From: Stagonosporopsis chrysanthemi
Lineage: Eukaryota > Ascomycota > Dothideomycetes > Pleosporales > Didymellaceae
Reading direction: 5' to 3'
Assembly: GCA_022560025.1 (NCBI GenBank)
Contig: JAFISE010000021.1
Coordinates: 1 to 64,000 of the forward strand
Length of the DNA: 64,000 bases
The translations under genes and the position numbers were made by a program. How positions within the stretch are numbered: position 1 is the stretch's first letter; every line of letters starts with the position of its first letter. Below, in pieces: positions 47,485 through 58,300 of the stretch. Under the pieces are notes generated by a model. That model had not been told where the DNA came from and did not search any database. It saw only the letters and a list, made by a program, of their open reading frames with translations.

Positions 47485-48151
47485 ATGGCCGCCACAATCT
47501 CGCACGACCTCGCCTGGACAATCACCAAGGGCTCCAGCGCCACGCTGGTCAAGCGCGCCAACGGCGTCCAGTTCAGCCGCGACCCGCTGAACCTGAGGAA
47601 CGTCTACAGCCGCAAGAACGAGGGCCAGATTGCCGACAAGGTGCGCTCCTGCCTTCCCCGCGCCAGCTGTGGCGAGAGAGAGAGAGAGAGAGAGAACACA
47701 ACATGCCGAGGGAAACAGCTGGGGAAAACCATGGAACTTTTGTGTTGATCATATACGCAGGCTATCGGCGTCGTTGCCGCTGAGAACGGCGGTGTCAAGC
47801 TCCTGATCAAGAAGGCCAACAAGCACCACCAGCCCGCCGTCTCGACCCAGAGCACCACCTTCGGTGCCAAGAAGGGCTCGCGCAAGTACGTTTCCCGACC
47901 GTGGAGACATATACACATGTATATACACATATATACATGTGTATAGATTGTAAACACACACAACTAACGCCCCCAGGCTCTACTCCGCCATCGTCAACTC
48001 CACCACCAAGCGCAACTACCGCCCCGACCTGCGCAAGGACGCCGTCGCCCGCGCCTCCGCCATCCGCAAGTCCAACCGCGCCGTCAAGCCCTCGCCCGCC
48101 TCCAAGCTGCGCGGCGCAAAGGCCCAGAAGGCCGCCGAGGCCAGCGCATAG
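47485..48151 (+). CDS. RPL28: 60S ribosomal protein eL28
   Basis: A structural protein of the large cytosolic ribosomal subunit (eL28/L28e family; absent from Saccharomyces but present in filamentous fungi). Three exons (47485-47640, 47761-47885, 47977-48151) join in phase to give 151 residues. The family sequence is clear: ISHDLAWTITKGSSATLVKR, NGVQFSRDPLNLRNVYSRKNEG, GVVAAENGGVKLLIKKANKHHQPA, then a basic C-terminus RPDLRKDAVARASAIRKSNRAVK ending KAQKAAEASA. The coding region uses C- and G-ending codons heavily, as expected of a highly expressed gene. Intron 1 (120 bp) contains a GA dinucleotide run at about 47674-47693; intron 2 (91 bp) is rich in ATATAC repeats. Confidence 0.95.
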
Positions 48152-48583
48152 ACGCCCTCTTTCACGACATGACGGCTTGAACGGACGTGTGGCGCATGGA
48201 ATGCACATGACACGCATGGACTGTGCGTGCGTGCGTGCTCCATACGCGCATGAATAGTGCATGCTCGGGGATATTCAACGAGTTCGTCGGCTTTTGGGAT
48301 GGATGAATGCATGGGCCCACCGCACCGTATCTCACAGTGGGGACTGGGCGTTGGGCGAATGCGTGCAGCGAAGTGTACGAGCTAGATCAACACTCACACA
48401 CACACGGTGACACACATTACACATTACACATGCACCAAAAGTAGTGGATGATCGGCCGCCGGAAATGAAAATGCTTCGAAACCCCCCAAAACACCACACC
48501 ACAAACATGACATAGCCCCGCCGCACTGAGCCTTTTTTTTTTGTTGGCGTGATTCATGTTACGATTGAGGCGAAGTCGTATGT

Positions 48584-48638
<55 letters not shown>

Positions 48639-50449
48639 GGTGAGAGTGAGAGGATGAGAGTGAGAGAGAGTGAGAGGGTGAGAGTGAGAGAGTGTGCAGT
48701 GTCACTGCTAGCTATCACACGCGCAGAACCCTTTACGGCACCGACCCCCTGGCGACGCCGTGCTGTGCTGTGCCGTCCCCCCCCTCCACCAATACCTTCA
48801 CACCTTCACGCCTGCACGCCTCTGACCGCCCTTCTTCTCTCCTTACACCCAACACCCAACACAGCTGTGGCGTGATGTGCAAATTGACTCTCGCCTTGCC
48901 TTGCCTTGTCATACTATAGCCCCTACAGTCTTTTTCTTCTTCTTCTTCTTCTTCTTCTTCTCCTCCTCTAGTCTATATGTTCGTGCAGCATTTCCTCTCT
49001 CCTCTCTCCTCTTTCCTCTCTCCTCGCTGATGCAGGGGGGGAGCGAATACAGTGAGCAAGTACGGTTTGTCCTGCCATGCCATGTAGTGCAGTGCAATAC
49101 AACACAACCACTCAGCCAAGGGCGACTGATACCTAGAAGCTGATACAGAGAAGAAGACGAAGGAAGGAAGAAGGAAGGAAGGAATGGATAGTTATGTTGC
49201 ATGTGGTGTAGTGTAGTGTAGTGGACACACTGCCGAAGCAGTTTGATTGCCATACATACATACATAGATGGGGAAAACGTCACGGTACTGCATCGCTTTC
49301 GCTTTACACAGGAAACTGGAGTGGGTGTGTGGGTGAGTGAGTGAGTAGGTCGAGGACCTGCATGTACACACACACACACACACACATATCCCCCAGCTCA
49401 GCACACACACAGACCCGCCAGCTCGACACACGCCCAAGGAGCCCTCTCAAGATGCAGATGCGAATACAGACGCAGATGTGGACATATCTCTAATGCGGGT
49501 GAAAAGTCGTCGACCACAACAGGCGGGACGTGCAATAGAACAGGCCAGTCGCAGATCGCAGATACCGGCAGACGGCGCAACGAAGATGGTCTATGTATGT
49601 TGGATTGACAATCGGTCTCAAGTTGGCGCCAGGGGGGGGGGACCGGAGGTAGGTATCCTATCTGGCCCGGCACTCTTTCTTACATACATACATGGCGCGG
49701 TCGGTAGAACCCAAAGCACTGATTCTGGCATCCACGCTTTCTGACGTTTATTCATGCTGATGAAGAAAACGTTGCTCGAGGGGGGCTCCTGAGGTCGCGT
49801 GTTGGGGTTTGAATTTGAAACAAGACTCGATCGCGCAAGGCTGACTTGCGCTGGTGGTGGTGGTGAAGAATGCAAACGGACCCTCGATAAGTAGTCTTCT
49901 CCTTGCACGCTACGCTACGCTCATACAGTACACACGCACTTGCACAACTATCCCGCATACATAACCCCTCTACTCTCTCTCTTTCTCTCTCTTTATCCCG
50001 CGGGTTGAGCAAAGCACGAGCCCCCCCCCCATCTCGTCGTGGATGAATATTTCCCGCGCCTCGCTATATGCCCACTACATAGTAGGTGCTGCCCATCTAC
50101 ACATTTAATTTCATCACACAACAATAGGTAGTCAGCCGTAGCCGTATCAAAAGTCCACCCCTCGCACGGCGGTGTGCTGCGCGCCAATGCCGACACTCGC
50201 TTCCCCCCCCCCCCCCCCACCCATGCCCGTTGCGACCCCCGACCCCCGATCTACCATCCCTGCCCATCCATCTTACTAGCTCCCGCCCAGTGATTCATCC
50301 GCCATCACCTCACCTTATCATCGCGCGCGTCCCGTAAAAAACCCCCACGTGCTGCTTTTCTCCGAATTCCTTGTTCCTATTTTCTGCCTACCTGCCAATG
50401 GTTGGGTGCTCGGTGTGAACACGAGAGCCAAGCCCCGCGGGAACTCATC
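48152..50449. other. 2.3-kb microsatellite-rich intergenic region
   Basis: No gene is seen. The region is unusually dense in simple repeats: GAGAGT hexanucleotide (48583-48692, separate entry), TTC trinucleotide (about 48931-48960), GGAA-type runs (about 49159-49182), GTGAGT (about 49333-49347), CA dinucleotide (about 49366-49386), CATA tetranucleotides (about 49252-49266 and 49681-49692), TCTC runs (about 49972-49996) and C homopolymers at about 50020-50030 and 50202-50218. Confidence 0.7.
48583..48692. repeat. GAGAGT hexanucleotide microsatellite
   Basis: About 110 bases of mostly perfect TGAGAG units, degrading toward the right with GAGAGGG and GATGAGAG variants. It lies 430 bases downstream of the eL28 stop codon. 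Confidence 0.95.
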
Positions 50450-51156
50450 ATGGTTCGCGAACACGGCAGTTTGACAAAGGATGCTGAGACGAACGAGGCG
50501 GCGTGGGAGGCTGCGAGGGGCGCGGCGTATGGGGGTGTGAAGGTACGTGTGCACGTGCTGGTGCATTTTGTCTCTTGGAGTTGGGCGCATGCGCGCGTCT
50601 TTTGGTGTTCTCGGGTCGCATTGTTGTTTGATTGACGTGGGTATTTTTTGTTTTGCCGTCGTTGACGTCATGGATGGCGCGTTGTTGAAAGAGTTGGGAA
50701 AATGGGGGGGTTCGTGATGGTGTTGCGGATCGCGATTCTGGTGGTGGTGGACATGTGTTTTCTCCCGTGTTAAGATGCTCGTTCTTGACTGCATCGCAGC
50801 TGACAGGGCATCGTAGTGGGGAGCTTTCTTCGCTGTCGCGGGTGGTGTTGCGTACGCCCTCTCACCACTGTACCGGGGGTTGACAGTCCAATTCAAGACG
50901 TATGGCCGGCCTGAGTCCCCTGTTACGCACTTGCCATCTGACCTCCTGCAGATACATTCAGATGTCGGCCATGATCTTCGGCGGCATGGTCGAGGCCGAC
51001 GCGCGCATGGTGCGGTATCACCAGGCCGTGCGGAGTCACAAGAAACTCCAATCCGACATGGCAGTGTGGCGCGCGTACGAGACTGAGTTTGAGGAGCGAG
51101 GGACGCCGGGGGTGGCTGGCGAGACGAAGGTGCAGGGAAGAAATGGTAGTCAGTAA
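50450..51156 (+). CDS. small membrane protein, probably mitochondrial, uncharacterised
   Basis: Three exons (50450-50542, 50817-50899, 50952-51156) join in phase to give 126 residues. Exon 2 is only 83 bases but rebuilds a coherent hydrophobic segment, WGAFFAVAGGVAYALSPLYRGLTVQFK, between VREHGSLTKDAETNEAAWEAARGAAYGGVK and YIQMSAMIFGGMVEADARMVRYHQAVR. The layout is a charged N-terminus, one or two Gly/Ala-rich membrane helices (about residues 27-48 and 58-74), and a charged C-terminal helix. This resembles small fungal proteins of the mitochondrial inner membrane with a HIG1-like style, but I cannot name a family. Intron 1 is 274 bp, the longest assigned in this window; the splice choice rests on phase and on the continuous hydrophobic segment. 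Function is unknown. Confidence 0.75.
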
Positions 51157-51735
51157 GAGCTGGGACGTGGACGACACATAAGCCACGGTCGTGCAAGGAC
51201 ATCAAAAGCGATTATCGGATAGTGCATTCAACATCCTCCCATGCAGCTTGCCCGCACGTGCTGACTTTGTTGGTTCATTTAAACCCTGATGTCCCGACCA
51301 ATGTGCAAAGCAGTACGACAAGTACGACGGCCTACATACTCGCCCCTGCACAGCTACATAGACCCAGTCTTCTGAACACGGCGGCGGAGAGCGGGATGTG
51401 GCATGGGCGTAAGTACCAAGCCCGCGCCAGCTGTAGAGAGGGGGCAGGGGGACATGCCAGTTTGAACCGGACGGTGAGGTGAGCAAGTGCCACAACGGCG
51501 TGGTTGTAGAAATGGTGAGTATACAGCACCACATGTGATGTGCTCGGCTCTACTCTCGTGTTCGGGAAGGGGGGGGGGGGGGGGGGGGGGTGGGTTGTGG
51601 GGGGGGGGGGGGGGGGGTGTGAATCCCGCTCCGAGAAAACAGCAACAACGGCAGGGGGGTGGGNNNNNNNNNNGGGTAGGGGTGGGGTGGGGGGCGAAGG
51701 GGGGGCGGGGGGGGGTAGGGGGTGGGGGGGGGGGT

Positions 51736-51778
<43 letters not shown>

Positions 51779-52016
51779 GTGTCTCGATGTGAGAAAGGCG
51801 TTGGATTGCACTACGGCTACGACACAACAGCAGCAGCGGCATGGGGATGGGGAAGATGAGATAATACTGCCCTGCCCAGCCATACGTCCAGCTATCGCGC
51901 TCAACGATCCCGCGCACCAAGCCATACGCGCCTCGTCTGCATCTAATACAATCGCAGACGCGCGCCTGAATGGACATACCAACCCCTCCTTCCCCCGTGT
52001 AAGTATGTAAGACCGC
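51157..52016. other. convergent spacer with poly-G tracts and assembly gap
   Basis: Holds the G-tract block and N gap annotated at 51569-51776. No gene is seen; long frames across the homopolymers are artefacts of the repeated G. Confidence 0.6.
51569..51776. repeat. poly-G tracts flanking a 10-N gap
   Basis: Three blocks of nearly pure G (about 51569-51590, 51599-51617 and 51723-51776) with G-rich sequence between, interrupted by ten N at 51664-51673. The N run is a gap or masked stretch in the assembly, and its length of exactly ten suggests an estimated size. Such G runs can form four-stranded structures and stop polymerases, so the surrounding sequence is less reliable. Confidence 0.95.
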
Positions 52017-54598
52017 CTACCCGCCCTTGTTCTCCACAACCTCAATGTGCTGGGCCGCCGGCTCGTCAGCAGGGACCTCCTTGACATCGACCATCTGTGC
52101 GTCTGCGGTCTGGCTGTGGGACTGCGTGTCGATGTCCATGGGATCGGACTCCAGGGGCGGGGAAGGCTTTGTGGCCGTGTTTGGTGTCGCGCCACCGACG
52201 CCGCCGTTCACCTCGACCATCTCGCGCACGCCCGGATCACTACCCATATCCGTATTCGGCGTCAAGGTCGCCTCGCTCAAGGCATCGCTCTGTTTCTTCT
52301 CGTCGCTCTGCCCCGTGCTGAGATTTGCCCAGTCGTGGTTATACCCCGGCGGGTTCCCGTCCTGATTCCAACCGCCCGTCGGCTCGTCGCCGAAATCATC
52401 CCAGCCGGCGCCGGCGCCCAGGTCGTGGTTCTTCTGCAGTTCCTCCAGGAAGGCAAGCTTGTCTTTCTTGACAAAGTCGGCGAGGGGCTTGGACAGCGGG
52501 AGCGGAGTGGCCGAGGTTGCAGCCTCGTTGGCGTAGATGAGCAGGACAGAGGCGGCTTCTGAGGTTGCGCGCTCGAGGACTTGTTGCTGATCAACGCGCG
52601 AGCGGATTATGTTTGCAGTGCCGGATTCGTTGTCGTATTGCACGCGCCACCATTGCTTGGCGCCGGGGGTGTTGGAGGTCGTATCGGGGTGTAAGAGATA
52701 GATGACATCGCGGCGGGTGGCGACGCCGTAGAGTCTGTAGGGGTGGTGCATTGCGTCTTGGGCGGACTGGCCTTCGGGGTAGTCGGGTGAAGTGAGGTCG
52801 ATGAGCGCTTCTGAGCCGTCGTCGATAGTGGGCTTGAAACGGTTGGTGATGAGGTTGAGAGCTTCCGAGACTTGTTTGTGCTGGTCTTCGAGGGCTGCAT
52901 GATATTAGCAGTCGCTCTGCGCGTGATTATCTGTTACTCACCAGCTAGCTTGCTTTCGATGCTATCGTACAGACTCTGCAGGTGCGATAGCGTAGCAGCG
53001 TCCTTGGGATCAACCTCGTCCGTGTCCTCCTTTGGCTGGAAAGCTTTCATGCTTGTCTTGAGCAGCTTTAGAGACTCGACTCTCTTGGAGTTGCGCTTCG
53101 CTGGTGTATGATATCTTAGGCGATCGAGCTGATCCTTGATGTTGTCTAAGCGCGTGTCATACACCGCCGTCTCCTCATACATTGACTGGATGATGTGCTT
53201 GTTCTTCTCGAGGTATCGGTCTGCGTACAAAGTCGCGGGGATGCGGCAACCCAGCTCGTTGCTGTCTTGCTTCGCTCCCTCCAGCCTGAATATCAAGACA
53301 TTGCTGATGTCCAAGATGTGTGCAGTCCCGTCTGGACTGGGGAAGAAGGTGTCGTCCAGCACGTCGTAGATGTCTGTTTCCCTCCCCTCGCGTCGTGTCA
53401 CCGTGCTGTCCAGTATAAAACTGTCAACTCGCTGCTGCGCGTTGACGACTGAGCGCAATACGCCGTCGAGCTTGAACTCGGGGTCCTGTTTCGCATAAGC
53501 TGTGCTCCACAGTATGAGAAACTTCAGTATGTCGTCGTCCGGATCGGCGAGTGAGGGCGCTTCGAGCTGTTTCCACGCATCCATGTCCAGCATCGACTCG
53601 ATTGTTGTGTATGCCCTGTCGGTGTTGTCCAAGAAGGCCATGAGGCGCTGCGTCTCGTGGATGATGTCGAGTCCGTAAGCCTCGTCCCACCCTATTGTGC
53701 CATCTACGATGCGTGCCCGCCCCGCGGGGTTTCCTCTCCACCATTCCTCGCCGACCCAGTAGTCTTCTTGTGTTACGGCGGGCGACAACAGCGCGTTGCG
53801 AAACTGCGGGATTGAATGTAGAATGGTGAGCATAGCTGGGAAGTAGTTGAACCTCGGCGAGGGCTTGAGGATGGCGGGCTGGCTCTCTTCTCGCTGCCGC
53901 TGGCTTGGTATGGGATCGGCAATGTACTCGGACGCGGTTGTAGCTGGAACCATGGCCCAGCTGTCGGTCACGTAGTCGTTGCGAGTGGCGGGTCCAAACA
54001 CTGGTTTCGTGTTGCCTGTGACGCCAGACTCCTGCCCGCTCTCGATACCTGGCCTATGTCAGTCCCGTGTCTTCGTCCATGCCCGCGTTGCCCGCCAGAT
54101 CGCTCACTCTGCATGAGGTCGTCTCCCGCGTGTGTCGACAGAGCCGAGCCTGGGCGGGTGCCTATCCGCGAGTTGGGCCGGGTGGGTGCTGTGCTGTTGG
54201 CGCCGCTGCGAGAGTGATTGTCGAAGCCTAGCGGGTAGTCAATATTGAAGGCTGCCGCAGAAGATTGTCAGCGAGCTCCCATGCGATTACCTGAGTAGGG
54301 CGCCAACATACTCGGCACGCTGCTGTTCGTGTCGTCGGCATATCTGCTTGCGCCGAATGCGCTCTCGTCCCAGGTCGGCGTCGATCCGTCGATGAGCTTG
54401 TGGACGGTTGCCATGTCTGAGCTGAAGAACTTCTCTGCGGCCTGCTCCAGGTTGCCGTTGAAGACCTACTGCTACTTAGCGCTGCGTCGCCGCGGTTGCA
54501 CGTCTGTCCTGGCGCACCTTGAGCAGTCTCTGGCAGTCCGGTAGCGGCAGCTGCCCACCGGTAATCTCCATGAGCGTGAGCGCATTCTCGTCGGCCAT
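52017..54598 (-). CDS. UBA-like domain protein, ubiquitin-interaction family
   Basis: Five minus-strand exons (54598-54518, 54465-54291, 54251-54108, 54048-52942, 52894-52017) join in phase to give 794 residues. Residues 1-47 (MADENALTLMEITGG, then CQRLLKVFNGNLEQAAEKFFSSDM across intron 1) have the three-helix pattern of a UBA-like ubiquitin-binding domain. The large middle part (about residues 160-620) contains NYFPAMLTILHSIPQFRNALLSP and EETQRL-type segments resembling the non-catalytic body of USP25/28-like deubiquitinases, and YRLYGVATRRDVIYLLHP later. I see no catalytic Cys box (NxGNTCYxN), so it is probably not an active protease. A coiled segment (DTRLDNIKDQLDRLRYH) precedes exon 5. 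The C-terminus is acidic and disordered. Binding of ubiquitinated partners is inferred from the N-terminal domain. Confidence 0.82.
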
Positions 54599-55157
54599 GG
54601 CTGTAGCTCCTGCTGAGGTGGGGTAGAGAGTGTGGTGGTGCAGCTCTCACGGCTGGGTTCGGCGGGGCGCAATTCAAACAGGCAAACGGCGCAGTGCTAG
54701 CAATGCGTCAAACTGTCAAACAAGTGGCGTGAATGGGACGAGGATGGTATGCGACAGTCTCCAGGGATTGTGCTGGACGGCATAGCGCCGAGAGTGCAAT
54801 TGCGGTGGAGCGAAGGAGCTATCGAAGCTACCATGACGACTCGGACTGCAGGGATCAACGTGGACGTCTTCGCCGCGGCGGTCTTGGTGCCACCAACCAC
54901 GCCGGACGACTGTGGTCAAAACAACCTGAAGTCCGGCGTCACTTGATCGTTTGCGGGCGTACGTGACAAACTTCATGAACAGCGTTTGGAAGTGCGGTAG
55001 GCAAGATTGTGGATCTTGTCTGGTAAGTGGGGAGCGGGACAGGATTGACGCCGTGGATGCTATGATATCTCTAACCAACCCATGCTCCTAATTACAAGTC
55101 GTCCTTCGTGTCTATGTTACAAGTACAAGATATGTTACAGCATTACACTTTTCAACA
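54599..55157. other. intergenic, no gene seen
   Basis: Promoter of the UBA-like gene and 3' flank of PET127, both on the minus strand. Frames of 65-120 codons overlap here on both strands without ATG-led family resemblance. Confidence 0.4.
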
Positions 55158-57538
55158 TCACTCTTTGCTTTGTGCAGGAAGCTGAGGAGTAGTCTCGCTG
55201 TCCCACCTCTCTACAAACCCAGGCGATCCAGGGCCAAGAGGCTTGTACATCTGTACACCACGCTCTTCATCGAGCTGGTCTTGCTGAGCCCTCCACTTGC
55301 GCCCGCGACTGGCATATCGCTGGATGACCTTGCGGTAATTCTCAAGGCCCTTGTTCGACTCGTCATCGCTCACACCGACGAGCTGGCGCCTGCGCTCCTT
55401 GATCGCGTTGTAGAGCTGCCACACAGAGTCGTCCTCGATGTCCTGGATGTTGTATTCAATCTCCCAGTTGTCCTCGGGCTCGAGCTGCTCAGGACGCGGC
55501 ACGTAGTGCCCGTTAACTTTGTTGCGAATGGTGACCGTCCAGCCCATTAGGGGTCCCTCAGATGTGGTCTCTTTCTCGAACTTGGGTGGTGAAAGGGCGG
55601 CCGCGTCGTTCTCGGGTCCCTCATCAGTAGCCTCGCTTTCGACCGTGCTCTCGCCCTCGACCGTGCTCTCGCCCTCGACCGTGCTCTCGCCCTCGACCGT
55701 GCTCTCGCCCTCGACCGTGCTCTCGCCCTCGACAGCAGCCTCACCCTCGTCAGAAGGCTTCACTGCCTGATCAGTGGCTGTAGAGTCGACACCCCTGTGC
55801 ATGGTGCCGTCCTCGCTGACTTGCTCATCAACCTCCCCTTGCAGATCCTGCCATTCCTCCTCCGCTTCAGGGTCGTTCTTACCGACACCCACAACGCGGC
55901 GCGCCCAATCTCTTGCGTACCGCGTTCCAATGTTCTGGATCTGGTCTGCGCGTTCTTCGGTCACCGGCTCTGCAAAGACATACATAAAGGGCTGCTTGGT
56001 GTCCCGGGTCTCGACATGAAGACGTATCGACTGTGGTCGTTAGAATGGTTTCTGCACTGTGAGATGATGGTACTTACTGTCTCGGGGAACTTCTTTGTAG
56101 CGCGGTCCAGAAGCTCTTCCATCAGGCTAATGGAAAGCTTGAACTCCTGGTCGCCCAAGCATGTATCGGACTGGCCGTGGAGCACCTGGTCCATATCGGA
56201 AAGGCTGAGATATTGAAAGCCGAAAATGCGCTCGATGTTGTGGTAAGCCAGGAAGATGCCGTCCATCCTGCCCATGCGCACTTGCAGCGAGTATTTCAAC
56301 ATGGTAGAGCGGGTCATGTCGTAGAACTCTCGTTCGTACGACTCCCATTCACCTAGCTCGTAACGCAGCTGATAGCCGAGTCCTTTCTCGTATTCTTTGT
56401 GGTTCATGCGAATTGACACGACAGCTCGTGTCTTCAGGTCGAAAATGCCAGCACCTGGCAAGCGGGGATCCTGGGCGTCGAGTTGGGAGCGCATCAAGAT
56501 ACTGCCCTGCTTCGAGTAGTGGAAACATCTCGCAGAATCACCTTCGGGAGGTGTTTGCTCTGGGTTCGACCTACGGTAGCGCTCGAACTCGGTGCGCTCT
56601 GTTGTGAGAAGCTTCTCCATTGAATGGCCGAGCCAGCTCATGATATTAGGGGTATCGTAGGTCTTGTCCGCGTCTATGGCATACACGCCGTCTTTGTATC
56701 GTAAGAACACCGCATCTGGCCCAGATGTAATTCTTGAGAACTTGTTGGTGGGGTCTGGGAAGTTCTTAGAGAGCATGCTATGATCGAGTTTCCGGTTGGC
56801 GGACAGCAAGAAATGGAAATGCTGCAGCACACCTGACATGCTCGATGTAGAACCTGTGTATTTGACACCCAGTTTCCTGGTGATTGCCAGCAGGTCCTGG
56901 TCCTTGGACGAAGTCTTGTACTCGCTCAGTGCGTCGAAGTCAAACTCCTCCACGGGCATGATCTTCTCCAAATACGGGTCGAAGTTGTAGACGCCTGTTC
57001 GAGGGTCTTGCAGACGATACACGCCGGGATTGAACAGCACGCGGTCGAGGCCGTAGGCGAGCATGGGTACGGGAGGCTTGTCAACCTCGACAGGCTCAAA
57101 TTGGAGATCTTCTGGTGTCGTCCGTTTGACCTCGATGTTCAGCTTCGACTTCTTTAGTTCCTTCTTGTCTTTCTTAGACAAGCCTGGACCCCCCTCTTTC
57201 GAGCCTGTAAGCGCCTCCTTGAGAGACATGTGCCTGTCTTGTCCCGGCTCTGCGGCGGCAGCATCTGGAGCAGTACCAGCGTCTCCGGTCGAGCCATGTT
57301 GGGTATTTGCCTCGCCTGTAGCACCCTCCAACCCTAGAAACAGATTCTTGAGGGCTGAACTGTACTTGATATTCTTCGGCGCATTCTTGCTGGCCTTTGT
57401 CCTTTTGGACAGGGTCGTGGTGGCGCTGAAGGGCCGTCGCTGGTGTGTAGTGAGCTGGCTGCGGGCGGCGCAGAAACAGCAGATCGCGGTGTTACGCCAT
57501 GGCGCAGCCTGAGAAACAGCGCTGCTGCTTCTGAGCAT
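55158..57538 (-). CDS. PET127: mitochondrial RNA-processing/degradation factor Pet127
   Basis: Two minus-strand exons (57538-56078 and 56030-55158) join in phase to give 777 residues. Pet127 is a mitochondrial membrane-associated protein needed for 5' processing and turnover of mitochondrial RNAs. The N-terminus is a plausible targeting sequence (MLRSSSAVSQAAPWRN, then Arg/Ser-rich to about residue 50). The conserved Pet127 domain covers about residues 150-530: LAYGLDRVLFNPGVYRLQDPRTGVYNFDPYL, FLRYKDGVYAID, FDLKTRAVVSIRMNH, DMTRSTMLKYSLQVRMGRMDGIFLAYHNIERIFGFQYL. FMYVFAEPVTEERADQIQ opens exon 2. A low-complexity insert of five EGESTV hexapeptides follows. The start at 57538 was chosen as the first ATG; upstream frame has only non-ATG starts. 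The gene diverges from the PH-LRR gene. Confidence 0.93.
55640..55733. repeat. 18-bp coding minisatellite in PET127
   Basis: Five near-identical copies of an 18-base unit (CGACCGTGCTCTCGCCCT on the plus strand) encode tandem EGESTV in the Pet127 protein. The length is a multiple of three, so copy changes would keep the frame. Confidence 0.95.
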
Positions 57539-58300
57539 CGGGAGAACGAAGCGACTGGGTTGGGGCGAGTGTGTTGGACTGAGCGCGTCACTGACATGCA
57601 GTCGCGCCGCCGCCACGAAGAAATTCTGCCGCCGCCCACCGCCATCCAGCGCCGACCGCCGATCTGTTGACGTATTGACGTACTGGCATGGCCTGTCTTC
57701 CAGCTGCAGCGCGCGCCGCACTGGATGCTGAGGATGCCGCAGCCGCAGGCTCGTGAGCCGCCGAGCGCCTCGTGGTCCCCGCCGGGCGCTCCACTTGGCT
57801 CCTCCGCAAAGCCACTGGCCAGGCTGATACAGGGCAGCCGTTCGAGGGCAGCAAATGCTTGGTCATGGCCTGCGAAGAATGACACCAACCACGGCGGCCG
57901 CGCTGCCAACTCCTGTGTCGGCCGTCCGCCATTGCAGCTGGTCGCCCGCGCTCCCCCCCGTGCCCCGTGTGACTGGAGACTGCGAGACTGCGAGCCTGCG
58001 ACACGACCGCTCGTATCCAGCGTCCTGTACGCTCTTGGCTGCCCGCTGCCCGCTGCCCGCTGCTTGCTGCTTGCTCAAACCTCCGGCCCCGTCCCCATGC
58101 AACGTTAATTTGCGCCGCGATTGGCCGCCAAATTCGACATTTCGCCATTGCACCGCCCTGCCCGTCCGTCTCCTGTCTGAGCGTGCGCCCATATCTCGCC
58201 CAGCTGCCCACGGCCCTCCGCATGCGCCATTCCTGCCGCTGACCTCGCGAGGGCCGGCGCGCGCCAGCAGAGCAGGCACCCCTCCCGCTCCACGCCCACC
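57539..58300. promoter_or_regulatory. divergent promoter region, PET127 / PH-LRR gene
   Basis: A GC-rich spacer of 762 bp between diverging genes. It contains a short CTGCCCG/CTGCTTG repeat at about 58038-58072. Long overlapping frames exist on both strands because of the high GC, but none resembles a protein family. Confidence 0.45.

Noticed and set aside
51487..52010. Gly-rich or Pro-rich proteins read from the poly-G tract
   Set aside because: Artefacts of homopolymer translation across an N gap.
57334..58223. Overlapping 190-240-codon frames in the PET127/PH-LRR spacer
   Set aside because: GC-rich promoter sequence open in several frames at once; the products resemble no family.
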